From the NCBI RefSeq assembly GCF_000276665.1, contig NW_004955417.1, positions 17,987,828-18,051,827 of the forward strand: a DNA stretch of 64,000 bases. Reading direction: 5' to 3'. The stretch comes from Chinchilla lanigera (Eukaryota > Chordata > Mammalia > Rodentia > Chinchillidae). A model generated the notes under the pieces. It saw only the letters and a program-made list of their open reading frames with translations, was not told where the DNA came from and did not search any database. The position numbers and the translations under genes were made by a program. This document shows positions 47,815-58,660 of the stretch, piece by piece (position 1 is the first letter of the stretch; each line of letters opens with the position of its first letter).

Positions 47815-50264
47815 ATGCATGAAGTTTAATTGTATTAAATATCCTTTACCCCTCACTATGAAGTACATTCTATAAATGAATATGTACACTTATATTTCCA
47901 TCATCCTTTATTCATCTTGTGTATATTTGTGTCATTTGCTCATATGCATATATATATATATATTTATTTATTTATAAAATCTTCTTTCATTTGCTTTTGT
48001 AGAGTCCTATATTTCTTTATGTAGATCACAGTTCTGCTCTTTACTTATTTAAAGTCACACACATACACAAACAGATCCAGAGAAAGGCAAAAAGAAGGAA
48101 GAACGCAAGTAGCCTTGTGGCTTCGTCTCCAACCCTGCTGTGTGTCTGGAACCGGTCCCACCATGTGTGCTAGAGAATTTAGAACTTGCATATAGGAAAA
48201 AAAATGGAGACTAAATGATGAACCATGAGAAATTTCCCTAACGGGGGGAATTCCTTTTTTCTTAAAATATTAGCAATATAATGAAAAATGATTTCTAGCA
48301 AATTCATGAGCTTTATTTCCCTTTAAGATTTAGATAGATTTTGGTTATTTGCACCTGTGAAAGAATTAGAAGATATGATTCATTGTGCGAAAGTTGGTTT
48401 GTTTCTTTGTGGGTATCGGGTAGAGAGAGTTAATTGTATTTCTCAGTTCCTGGTGCACAATTACCATTGGTTCATGCAAAACCCATCCTATGTGTTATTC
48501 ATTTTGTTACATTCATTTATCTGTACCCCTAAATCCAGTTTTTGTTCACATTGTTTGTCATGTGATTTAGTACTATTCTGTGTTAGTATATGTGCTTGTA
48601 AAATATGAATTCTGGAAGCATACAATAAATTTCTAGAAATGTCACCTTTTAGTTACTTAAGCCCTATGTTTGAAACACATATCCATAGTTATTAGCATAT
48701 AAAGCTTTCATCCCTTTTTCATTTCCCACATGCTATATTTATATATATATTTCTTAGTAAATGACAACTAAATTGTCTCCAACTGCTTAGCACCAAAAAT
48801 AATGTTGCAAACCTTTCACTGAAAGAGACATTTAAATTAAGAGGATGATCTGAACTTTTCTGCACGCTGGGAAGTATTAGCAGCCTCAGACCATGCGTAT
48901 AGATGAGAAATGTGAGGTCTTGGCACCTATGTAGAAAGAAGAACGAATGGAAACTATTGGAACTTTGGGTGTCATCTCCTCTATGGTTGCTTATGACACT
49001 TATTCTTCTGAAAACAACAACAAATTTCAAGGTGTGTAATAGGTGTAAACCTATCATTCTCAAAGTTCCCATTCCTGATTCCATATATAAGTTTCCAACA
49101 ACAGTTATTATAAACCTCTGTGCACAGGGAACAAAAGGTGAAAAGAGAAGAAAATATCTCAAAGTAAGGAGCAAATAAGTAATTTTGATCCCTAATACTA
49201 GTCAAGATTGTGGGAATATCTTGAGGCAAACAGGCTATGAGACCTGGCCTATCACCATCTCCTACCTGTGATAGTGTCTCAAAGAGAGTAGAAATTCCTT
49301 TATCCAATGAGGGGAAAGGCAGAAAATGTTATCTTTGCTTTCTCAGTTGGAAGTCTGGGATAATACAAGACTCTCACTGTCAAATAAATTAGTGGTGACA
49401 CATGTTATGCATTTTCTAGACTAGATTGAGATGCTCCTTTCATTGTCATTTTTTGGTAGTTTTCTACCGTTATGGGCATTGCTATTTTGGCAGAGCAAGA
49501 TCCATTTTGAGTAAAACAAAAGAGCTTGAACTTTTCTCCAAATCTGCACTAATTACATTTTTAACAATTACATTTTTAAAACTGGTTTATTATATGTGAC
49601 TTTTACTGCAGGATGATTGTGAAGCAAGCAATACAAAATTAATTTCTGCTTGCTCAGTCCTCCTTGGTAATGTTATTTTCATCAACTGAGAAATAAAAAT
49701 ATTCAATTCATTTTTACTGATAATTTTACAGATTTTTCTCAGGCAGTGTATAATACAGGAAAATTACATTACATTTTGAACTATGAAGACCATTTGTCCA
49801 GTTTTAAAATTTCTTCCATTCAACTTTAGTAAAGTGTGTAACCATATTTTATATCAACATTTATTAATTTTTAAATCATAATAGGCTATAAACCTATGTT
49901 TCACATGTATCATGTATAATCACATCTTAAGTATCTATGTCCAGAATTGTTTTGTCACTAGTCATGCTATTTTGTTGCTATGTGCAAATCATATGACTTT
50001 CGTGGCTAGTTGTGACTCTCTAAATACCAGTATATTTCAGTTGAGTACTGATTTGATCCCAGACTTCCATAATTCTATAATAACGTAACTATGGATATAA
50101 AACAATTCACATGCTTTTTTTGGTTTTCTAGTGCATATAAAACTCAAGCATATAATATACTATAGCCTGTTAAATATTCATATGTCTAAAATGTATATAT
50201 TTCATTAAAATATTTTATTGCCAAAGAATGCTGACAATCTTGGAACCTGAAGTGGATTATGAAG
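47815..50264. other. Unclassified AT-rich sequence
   Basis: No gene is supported. A 151-codon minus frame (48719-49174) overlaps other frames on both strands and has no domain. A short (TA)n run is at 47948-47962. Confidence 0.4.
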
Positions 50265-51540
50265 AATCTGGTCTCAGTGATAGCTGCTGCTTGACTATAA
50301 TTGGGGTTGCTGAATGTTACAGATGCTGCTGTAATTTTTAAAGTAAGAAAAAAAATAATGTTTTTTCACATTAATTGACTCTTCCTTTCATGAGAGACCT
50401 GTCTATACCACATGATATGTTTCACAGTATTTTGGCCAGTCTAGAATTTCTTTCAAAATAGGAATCAACACTCCAAATCCTGCTGTTCCTTTGTCAGCTA
50501 AATTTCTACAATGTTGTAATGCATTGTTATTTCAGTAACGTTCAGAGCATCTTCACTAGGAGCTGGTTCCATCTCAAGGAACTGCTTTCTCTTCTTACAT
50601 GTAAAAAGTAACTCTTCATCTATTAACATTTTAGCCTGACATTAAGGCAGTTTAGGCACATTTTATGGCTTATTTCCAAATCAATCTGTCTTGCTATTTC
50701 TACTACATCCGTGGTTACTTCCTTTACCAAGATCTCAAATGTCCCAAAGTCATCCACTGAGTACTGGAATCAATTTCCTTAAAACTCCTGTTAATAGTGT
50801 TGTGACTCATATGAATCAAAAAGCTTCTTAATGGCACATAGAAAGTTGAATCTTTTCCAGAACGTTTTCTATTTTTTTCACAAATGCATTAGAGGAGTCA
50901 CTGTCAATGGCAACTCTAACTTTGCAAAATGTATTTCTCAAATATTAATATTTGAATGTCAAAATTGCCCCTTTATGCATAGATTGCCAAATGGATGCTG
51001 TGTTAGCAGACACGGAAACATTAATCTCTTTGTACATCTCCATTAGAGCTCTTAAGTGCTCAGGTGTATTGCCAATGAGCAGGAAGAGTTTTGACGGAAT
51101 TTTTCAATAGTGATCTTACAATAGCCAGTAACTGCATTGGAAGTGCATGTGCTATAATCCAGATTTTGTTGTTCCACTTATAGAGCACAGAGTAGATTTA
51201 ATATAGATCTTAAAGCCTTTAGTATTTTCAGGATGAGAATTGAACAGTGGACTCAACTTAGCCGTAAGGTGCACTATTCCCTAACAACAGTCTGTTCCTT
51301 GAAATTTTGGAGGCTGGTTGGGACTTCTCCTCTCCCCCTCTGACAGTCCTACATGGCAATTTCTTCTAACATGAAGCTGCTTAATTTATGATTTAAAAAA
51401 TTATATTTGAGTGTAGACACCTTCATTAGTTATTTTAGCTGGATCTACTGAAAAACTTGCTATTTCTCCTTGCACGTTTATGTTACAGACACAGCTTCTT
51501 CCCACGAAGTGCATGACTCTCCCTCTGGTACACTAAATTT

Positions 51541-51557
51541 CTCTTCTACTACTCCTT
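51541..51557. repeat. Left copy of 17-bp target-site duplication
   Basis: CTCTTCTACTACTCCTT, identical to 53492-53508. The two copies bracket the GC-rich insert, and the Tigger sequence reads continuously if the insert and one copy are removed. Confidence 0.92.
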
Positions 51558-52030
51558 TTTTATTTTATTTATAAGAGTAAAAGAAGGATAACATAGTAAT
51601 AGGAGGATTTACTGAATTACAGACAAAGTGGTAGGACAGTACCAATTGTTGTTATTTTACTTATTGGTATCTTCAAGATAGTTTCTCAAGAAAACAAATA
51701 GACAAAAAATAGTGAGTTACAGACAAAAATGGTAGGAAATTATCAAGTTGTTGTACTATACTTTGGTTTCTTCAAAGTGGTTTCTAGGGAAAACAAATAG
51801 AGCTATACTTGAGTGATCAATTAAATAATCATTGACTATTCTCAATGGTTGTTGAAATCACATAGTAGTAAACATACATCCATTTATGAAATAACATAGG
51901 AACAACAGAAACATTACAGAGTTATGGACAGATTGGTAGGAAATTATTAATGGCTGCTGTAATACATGCGGTATCTTCAAAGTGGTTTCTCAGGAAAACA
52001 CAGATACACAAGAAAGATCTAACAAGTAGT
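51558..52030 (-). repeat. Family-X-like repeat units at the 3' end of the insert
   Basis: GGTAGGA-centred units recur: AATTACAGACAAAGTGGTAG at about 51615, AGTTACAGACAAAAATGGTA at 51715 (period 100), and GTTATGGACAGATTGGTAGG at 51921. Each is followed about 50 bases later by a TATCTTCAA or TTTCTTCAA block and TTTCTCAGGAAAACA or a variant. The order and the A-rich end resemble the complement of 20479-20995. Confidence 0.65.
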
Positions 52031-52322
52031 TATGGCCTAAGGGTTGTGAAAAATAGTGGATTACCTCCTCACCAGTGACTCCTTTCACTGAGGTGTGATG
52101 GCTGGAAGGAAGGCCAGGATTGAAAAGAAGGACTGAGAGACTAGCAGCAGTGTCCAGTAATAGGCTGTTTACTTTTTCCTCTATAACCGTGATTATACGG
52201 GGCTCCTCCCTGAAGATAATGGTGTGGCCAAAGGGAGAAGGCAGAGTACGCCCTGGGCTCCTTCACTCCTGTTGGACCAGCTAGTAGGAGGGGTCTGAGC
52301 TCTGGAGCCTTTGCTTTAGAGG
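51990..52322 (-). pseudogene. ERV protease remnant, in frame after gag
   Basis: The minus frame directly downstream of the gag stop stays in register for 111 codons with two more internal stops (TAG and TGA) near its start. At 52140-52154 it has the retroviral aspartic-protease signature in altered form: the expected D-T-G reads D-T-A, so the active-site glycine is lost. A glycine/valine-rich stretch after it resembles the protease flap. The frame ends at 51990 inside the family-X-like part. Reverse transcriptase and integrase are absent. Confidence 0.6.
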
Positions 52323-53264
52323 TCAGACCGATCTCCAGTGGTCACCTTTACAGTCAGGGCATGGCCCAGGGGGCTTCTTAGGGCAGTCCCTCTTGAGGTG
52401 GCCTGGCTTTTGACAGGGGCTCTGAGAATCAGACTTAGGGTCTGTTTCTCTTAGTGGTGCAACAAAAGCAGCTGTTTTTTCTAGGTCTCTTTGTTTTTTC
52501 TCCTTGGTCTCCTCCCCCTCACCGCTATAAAATACTGAGGAGGCAATTCTTACTAACATCTCAAGTGAGCTATCTGGGGCAAAAGCCATTTTTTGTAGCT
52601 TTTTTCTACTATTTGGGGCTGACAGATTAATAAACTTATCTTTAAGAAGTTTGTCCCTCTACTGAACTGGGATCCAGGGAAGTATGCTTTATCAATGCCT
52701 CTTGTCTAAGAAAGCAGAGGGGTGTTCTCTCCAGCCTCCCAGCACATTGGGATCCTGTAACCACTTAGTGTCCTCTCCCCAACTGGCAACACAAGCGGCA
52801 GGAACATGTGGATGAAGTTCTCGGCCCACTAGTCAGTCTCAGCACCATCAGGTGCAAAGTGTCCCAGGCAGGTAACTTAGACACATACCTTCTCCATGAA
52901 GGTGGTTCTTCAAAATCTGAATATTGGGCACCCATGCAATCCATGAAGTCTCAGTGCAGACCTCTCCGGAGCTCCGCTCGCTCCTCTACCGCAGCCTGTA
53001 CAGTTAGGGGAAGAATGGCCTCCAGGGGTCTCCCCAGGTATTTCACAAGGTCCTCCTGGTTTCCAGCTCCCGAATGGCTCCCACGTCCCCATTCAGCTCG
53101 ACCTCTGAGTCATTGGCTGTCGGTACTCTCGTGTTCTCTGAGTCCTTGTTCATCAGCTTCTCCTCTGCTGATTCCTGACCTTTTTGGCTTTCAAGGGCAG
53201 GGCCAAGGGCGACCAGCCATGTGGCATATTTTCCCAGAGGTTTCTCCATGTTGGGATGGTTCAC
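52323..53264 (-). pseudogene. Endogenous retrovirus gag remnant (class I / gamma-like), broken
   Basis: The best-kept part is 52323-52653 on the minus strand. It shows the C-terminal capsid region followed by a nucleocapsid segment with two zinc-knuckle-like motifs. In the first motif the first cysteine of the CCHC set is missing (spacing C-x4-H-x4-C remains). The second has C-x2-C-x3-H, and the codon where the last cysteine is expected is TGA, which ends the frame. An in-frame TAG at about 52654 separates it from the upstream capsid part, and further frameshifts precede it (fragments at 52910-53092 and 53043-53264). The 'KGDHWRS' wording is typical of gamma-like class I Gag proteins. Matrix and Env are not recognisable. 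It cannot encode a complete Gag. Confidence 0.75.
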
Positions 53265-53491
53265 GCGCGTCTCTAGGTGGGCTTATTGTGTCAGTGCTTC
53301 TCTGTGGCATGGTGTTTCTTGACTGCTTGATGGCGGCCGGCCCAAGGGCCAGTGCACATCTCCACTCTGCTTCTTGGGTGCCTGCTGCCTGCCTCCCTGG
53401 GCACCTGCATGGCGAGTGAGCCAGCCTCAAAGGGCCTGAGCTCCCCAGCTGCACAGCCTCCCGGAGCGGGCTCCTGCGGCCTGCCTGCCTC

Positions 53492-53508
53492 CTCTTCTAC
53501 TACTCCTT
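53492..53508. repeat. Right copy of 17-bp target-site duplication
   Basis: CTCTTCTACTACTCCTT, perfect partner of 51541-51557. It abuts the GC-rich 5' end of the insert. Confidence 0.92.
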
Positions 53509-53727
53509 AGCCCCTCTTGACATTTCCAGAATTGAGAAGCATTAGGCCATTGCTCTGGATTAGATTTTGGCCTAAGAGAATATTGTGGCTAGCTTGATGT
53601 TGTAATCAGACCACTGAAATTTCTTTCATATCAGCAGTAAGACGATTTTGCTTTCCTATCGTTCATTTGTTCACATGATTCTTACTCTGTTTTCCTCAAT
53701 GACTTTTCCTTTGATTAGCAACTTGGC

Positions 53728-53994
53728 TTATGGAAGGCACTGGAATCCTAGTCTTAAGCCTACCTCAGCTTTCAATATGCCTTCCTCCCTAAATGTAACC
53801 ATTTCTAGCTTTTGGTTTAAAGTGCAACTTCTTCTTTGACTTGAAAACCTAGGGACCATTGCATGGTTATTAATTATCGCAATTGAATACTGTGAGTGTT
53901 GGAAAACAGGGAAGCCTGACAAGTGACAGGAGGGGTGGTTAGTGGAACAGCCAGCGTATTCATAGTTTACAATTTTCCCATCTGGAATGGTCAT
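53728..53994 (-). pseudogene. Tigger transposase, N-terminal helix-turn-helix remnant
   Basis: The minus frame reads MVPRFSSQRRSCTLNQKLEM and continues through the first helix-turn-helix found in pogo/Tigger and CENP-B proteins, then loses frame. The upstream residues of the open frame (53870-53994) come from transposon 5' UTR. The rest of the transposase, read leftwards to about 50400, is broken by stops and by the 1.9-kb insert. No function is expected. Confidence 0.75.
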
Positions 53995-54225
53995 GATTTG
54001 TGACTCCTCCTAAAAATTGTAATATTAAAACCAAAGATAAGTACTCACAGCTAATTACAGAAGATATAATAATGGTAAAGCAATTTGAAGTAGGATAAGA
54101 ATTACCTAAATGTGACACAGAAAGACAAAGTGAGTACTTGCTTTTAGAAAAAGGACAACATTAGATTTCCTTGACATTGGACAGCAAAAATCTTTAATTT
54201 GTAGAAACTGCAATATTTGATAAGT

Positions 54226-56369
54226 GTGTTATCATGGGACCTGCATGAGCTGATAGAGGCCAGAGGCAACTCAGAGAACTGAAATCAATCCTTTCCTTGA
54301 TTATTTTACTGATTTTAATGGGGAAAAAAAAGCAATAAGAATCTTCTTAAAAAATCAATGTTCAATTAAGCTTACTGGAAAAATTAAAGGTTAGCATAGG
54401 GTATGTTCATTACTTAGACCATAATGTAGTATAATTTTTACTTTTAATTTCTGCTGCTTCATTATAGAAATGTAGTCACATATAAATGATTGGGGATATG
54501 GAATGATGATATTTTTTAAAAGTTGGTTACATGTTATAAAAATTTGCACAGGATCACATAGGAAAAATATGGAAGTAAGGACAAAATTATGAAAATGAAA
54601 GTTGTATGCACTAACAACATTTTCTGCTTATCTTTAAAACATCTATCTTACCCTTTCTAAAAGAAGTTGCAGTAGTGGAAAATATTTTTCATTTCCTTAA
54701 ATGTGTTTACCTGTAAGCAAATTTCAAATGTTGGAGTGATTCATGTATCTGTCAGTTTTACACTGCTCAAGTGGTTAATCTGAAAAATTTTCCATACTTG
54801 TTTTCAGAATGAAATACAGGGCAAAAAAATTCGATCAATTTTTTATTTCCAGGAAAATATTATTGCCACGAATAGTGTAAAGGGTTTTTATTACCTGCAC
54901 TTAGGAAACAAAATTATTTTTCTGACTTAAATACTATATACTCTTAAAAATTTAGTGGGAATCATGACTGAGAAGGAGGACTCGTTCCCTCTAAGATGTC
55001 CTACGTAGAGGACATGAGGATAATTCAGTAGAGGGTACCTTGTTAGTGTGGGATGGAACAATATAGAGCTTTCTGAAATATTTCATTTTCCATTGAGTGA
55101 AGTTTCCTTTTCTCTTTCAACAATCACCAACTTAGTGACTTTGGTGAATATATCAGTTCACATAATCCCTAGAAAGCGACAGAAATAGGATTTTTATGTA
55201 AAGCATATCCATTCAGTTCTTTGAACATTTTCTTTTGCATCATCCAGAATAAAACCAAACACATATACCATAAAAGTAGCTAATTAACAGAGGCTTAGTC
55301 ATCAGTGAGTACTATGTTACAGTTACATAGAAATAAATGGTTCTAGTGTGTTACCACACAAGACAATACAGACAGGATTTTTTTATTGTGTATTTTGTAA
55401 AGCTGGCATAACAGATTTTGAATATCTTCAACATAAAAAGTCATAAATGTTGTAGAAAATAAATGCATTTATCCTGATATAAACATTGTTCAGTGCATAC
55501 CTATATCGAGACATGTCACTGTAACCCTTTAATGCCTATATTTTTTACTTTCTGGAATCTGTTAAAATAAATTGAATGAATCAAAAATAAATACAACCTA
55601 GCTTTAATTTGTCAAAGAAATTGGTACTTTTTATGATTAAAGAAGAATTTATTATGATTTTCAAAGCCCAGTACACTTAAAGCTGATTTCTTCTCTTAAA
55701 TTGTCACCATATTTGGAATTCGGAATAAGACAATTTGTGTCTGTTATACAGAGGTTTTCAAAAGAGCAGGCAAAAATTCACATAGAATCTGTAATTTGGA
55801 ATATTAAACAATCTGGAATTTCAGATGCCAAACAGAAGTTTGTATTATGCAAATATGATGTTCTTACTTATGAATAATTTTATTTCTGTACTGATGTTGA
55901 TTTTCTACCTTTTTATCTTCCTTTGAATGAGTTTATCTCTCTGTTGTTTATCTTTCCATATAAGTATCTATTTTTCACCATCATCTTTCTATTATCTATT
56001 TTTTTATTTCTTTGTTCAAACTGATTGTAATTTAATTCAGATCTGTATATAATGATGGAGAAAAAATGCAAACCTCAATAAGATTGATCTGGAGTTAGTT
56101 TTCAAGGGAAAATTTATGTGAACTTATCAAAATTATTCCAGTAATATGCTTCCACAGTATAATAACACAAGGACAATTTCAATGATATGCCTTATGTCAT
56201 CATACTCTTTGAATATTTTATATATAGGTAATTAAAATCAATTATTTTAGTATTGGATGAAGATTTCATACAGGTAATTATTAATTTCTCAATATCTCAT
56301 GAAAAAGATATAAAGGTTTGCAGATACATTGAACTAATTTTGGGAGAGTATGATTTATTTATATATGTA
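54226..56369. other. Unclassified AT-rich sequence
   Basis: No gene or confident repeat is visible. Confidence 0.45.
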
Positions 56370-56377
56370 TGATTATA

Positions 56378-56380
<3 letters not shown>

Positions 56381-56434
<54 letters not shown>

Positions 56435-56517
56435 TTTTTTTTCATGGTACTGGGGATCGAACTCAGGACCTTGCACTTGGCAGGCAGGAGCTTGTGCCAC
56501 TGAGCTATATCCCCAGC
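56381..56517 (-). mobile_element. ID SINE, antisense, with expanded (TA)n tail
   Basis: The ID body is at 56432-56517 (TGGTACTGGGGATCGAACTC, CTTGGCAGGCAGGAGC, GAGCTATATCCCCAGC). The tail side is a (TA)n run of about 50 bases. TGATTATATAT at 56370 and TGATTATTATAT at 56518 look like the target duplication. A frame rich in Ile and Tyr across it comes from the TA run. Confidence 0.92.
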
Positions 56518-56853
56518 TGATTATTATATTTTAATATTTTAATAAAACACTGAAATACCTTCTGTTTCAATTTACATTTAGATTAAAAGACTAACTCAAA
56601 TTAGTATATCATGATAAAGTCAACTATTTAGACATTTTTAGCAAATATGTAAGGTTAATTGTAATTTCACTCTTATTAACAAATATGTAAATAAATATAA
56701 TTTTTTTGGGAACATACTAATGTGTCTATTATTCTTCTTGATACACTGTATATCGTTGACAGGCTTGATTAAATTAAATTAAAAATGACAGATTATAAAT
56801 TTAATGCAAGTAGAATCACAAAATGCAATTAGATACAGATTTTTTAAAATTAA

Positions 56854-57244
56854 TGTCATGGCTTGTGTCTAAATGTGTTCCCAAAGCTTCATAGAGTCAT
56901 ATGGTAGGCTTCTAGAGTGTATTGTTGATTAATGGTTCAATACTGGGATTATGGGTGTAAGAACTATAGCCACTCTGGGACAGGTAGTTTCCATACAATA
57001 TAAGGGAGGGAAAGAAGCTAGCTTGATGCTCTTCCCTTTTACTCTTGTTGATTTTGCTGTTTTCTGATGCCATAAACTGTTGCCCTCTGCCATGTGCCAC
57101 TCTGCCTTGGAGCCAGCCAAATAAAGACTAAAACCTCCACAAACTGTGAGCTAAATAAACCTTTCCTTCTTTAATTTTAGGATATGTTATCTCATAATTT
57201 TCAGATATGTTATCTCAGCATCAAACAAAAAAATAACTAAGATA
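56854..57244 (+). mobile_element. 5' LTR of a MaLR element
   Basis: Begins TGTCATGGCTTGTGTCTAAA, includes AATACTGGGATTATGGGTGT and ACTGTGAGCTAAATAAACCT, and ends AATAACTAAGATA. It is 391 bp and pairs with the LTR at 58661-59002. The terminal CA has become TA. Confidence 0.88.
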
Positions 57245-57249
57245 AAATT

Positions 57250-57267
57250 TGGTACCAGGAGTGGGGT
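57250..57267 (+). promoter_or_regulatory. MaLR primer-binding site (tRNA-Leu type)
   Basis: TGGTACCAGGAGTGGGGT lies six bases after the 5' LTR. Its complement fits, base for base, the 3' end (with CCA) of a leucine tRNA as I know it (UAA anticodon). ERVL/MaLR elements are primed by tRNA-Leu, so this agrees with the LTR type. Confidence 0.85.
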
Positions 57268-57804
57268 CATTTCTATGACTATACCTGACCATGTGCTTCT
57301 AGAGCCTTTGGGAATGACTTATAGGAAGAATTTGGAAATGTTGAATGATTTCACCTGAAAAAGTAGCACTGGAATGCCTTAGGCTGTTCTGTATGGGAAA
57401 TTCTGGTCAGAGCTCAAGACTAGAAGGCTGATGCAAAATCCTGCTGGTAAAGACTGGGCTCAGAAGGTTTATGCAGGGAAAAAGGACTGTTTTGGCTGTT
57501 GGACTCCAGATGATATGTTTTATGGCTTGGCAGAAAGTTTGTCTGCATTTCATTCATTTCCAGAGAGTGCCAGAGACTGAGCTGAAGTGTGGCAAACTGA
57601 TTAATCTTGCAAAAGAAATTTCAAGGCATTCAAATGTTAGATCATTGGGGGGCTTTTAGACAGATTCATGTTAAAAATTAAGAGCAAAGAGGCCAGTCAG
57701 ATGACTTAAAATGTTGTGAGTGTGGCAAGAAAAAAGCTCCAGTAAATCTGTAAACTGCAAAAGTAAAGCTAAAGAGATTTTGATTGCTAAAAAGAGACAG
57801 AAAA

Positions 57805-57925
57805 TGGGGCTGGGGATTTAGCTCAGCGGCAAAGTGCCTGCCTGGCAAGCGCAAGGCCGTGAGTTCGGTTCCCGGTACCAGAGAAAAACCAAAAAAAAAA
57901 AACAAAAAACAAAAAACAAAAAAAT
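57805..57925 (+). mobile_element. ID SINE inserted in the MaLR internal region
   Basis: Near-consensus ID: GGGGCTGGGGATTTAGCTCA, GCCTGCCTGGCAAGCGCAAG, GAGTTCGGTTCCCGGTACC, with an A-rich CAAAAAA tail. TAAAAAGAGACAGAAAA at 57788 and TAAAAAGAGACAAAAGA at 57926 are the target duplication. The Lys/Gln-rich frames come from its tail. Confidence 0.96.
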
Positions 57926-58660
57926 TAAAAAGAGACAAAAGAATCAAAGATGGCCTGAAGGCATCACAAGAAGCAGCACATGCCAACCCTTTACAGCCTC
58001 AAAACAGCAAAAGTTAAAGACTTTGCTTTAAAAAAAAAAACAAAAACTGTAGAGTAGCATATTTCAGAAATGCGGTGATGACCATACCAGGTTCCAAAAT
58101 TGTGGCAGCATAGAAAATTTTTTCCTGAAAATTAAATTTAGAGTTCCCAGTGATCCAGAAACTTGACCCCTATGGCCAAGGAAAAAAAATACTTGACTAC
58201 TGCTCTAGATGGCATCAGACCTTGGCATCATCCATGTGATGCTCATTTTAGGTGTACAGAAAATGCAAGAGTTATGAGGTGAAAAGGTTTCCACCTTAAT
58301 TTCAGAAGGCCTGGTAGACCAGGTAGTGTGCCCTCGAGAAGGCAGTGTATTAATCTGTGAGCAAAAAGCCAAAAGTGCAGTGGAGATGCTAATCCCTGCT
58401 GGATTTAGACTTGCTTTGGTCCCAAAGCTTTATACCCCCTGTTTATACCTCTTAAAATGGCAATATTTATCTTGTGCCTCTGAATGTTAAAAGTGCATAA
58501 CTTTGTTTTCATTCATACTCACAGGGCTCACAGCTAAGAGGTAGATTTAGAATTTTCAGCAATGTTAAAACTTTTAAGACTTTGGCAGCTCTTAGAGGTT
58601 AGCTGAAATGCCTTTTACGTACGGGAATATACATGAGTCTTTGGGGGTCCAGGAGTGGAA

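Larger units (their letters stand above)
51558..53491 (-). mobile_element. Retroposed composite: class I ERV gag/protease fragment plus family-X-like 3' end
   Basis: A 1.93-kb insert read right to left. Its 5' end (53491 down to about 53270) is GC-rich leader-like sequence, followed by gag remnants (to 52323), a protease remnant (to about 52030), then 100-bp repeat units resembling family X, and finally an A-rich 3' end (minus strand: ATAAATAAAATAAAAAA). It has no LTRs. The perfect 17-bp duplication plus an A-rich tail fit L1-machinery insertion of an RNA copy. The part from 52.1 to 53.5 kb is clearly richer in G+C and CpG than its surroundings. Whether the source was an ERV transcript, a chimeric RNA or a gag-derived host gene cannot be decided here. 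Confidence 0.75.
50265..54225 (-). mobile_element. Tigger1-like DNA transposon (Tc1/mariner, pogo group), antisense, split by an insert
   Basis: Wording of a Tigger transposon runs along both sides of the insert in the right order: GGTCTCAGTGATAGCTGCTG near 50271, GTTGTTCCACTTATAGAGCA near 51167, then after 53508 ATTGCTCTGGATTAGATTTT, ATTGTGGCTAGCTTGATGTT, TTTCTAGCTTTTGGTTTAAA and, at the 5' end, a GTGACACAGAAAGACAAAGT block and TTTAATTTGTAGAAACTGCA. On the minus strand the start of the transposase is recognisable at about 53740-53850 (TLNQKLEMVTFREEGILKAE, the CENP-B/pogo helix-turn-helix). Stops and frameshifts make it a dead copy. The inverted terminal repeats are lost or truncated at both ends. 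Confidence 0.85.
57245..58660 (+). mobile_element. MaLR internal region (non-coding, interrupted by an ID)
   Basis: About 1.4 kb between two LTRs. It carries short wording typical of MaLR internal sequence (CTATACCTGACCATGTGCTT and a 'GCAGAAAGTTTGTCTGCA' block) and no open gag or pol frame. A purine-rich GGGGGTCCAGGAGTGGAA run at 58643-58660 sits where the polypurine tract belongs, directly before the 3' LTR. Confidence 0.8.

Noticed and set aside
48719..49307. 151- and 108-codon minus frames
   Set aside because: They overlap each other and a plus-strand frame, have no domain and are rich in Leu, Phe and Ser as chance frames are here.
52808..53419. 203-codon plus-strand frame, the longest without Ns
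   Set aside because: It is the antisense shadow of the GC-rich gag remnant. The minus strand carries the recognisable motifs.
57784..58031. Lys/Gln-rich frames of 65-77 codons
   Set aside because: They cover an ID SINE and its A-rich tail inside a MaLR.
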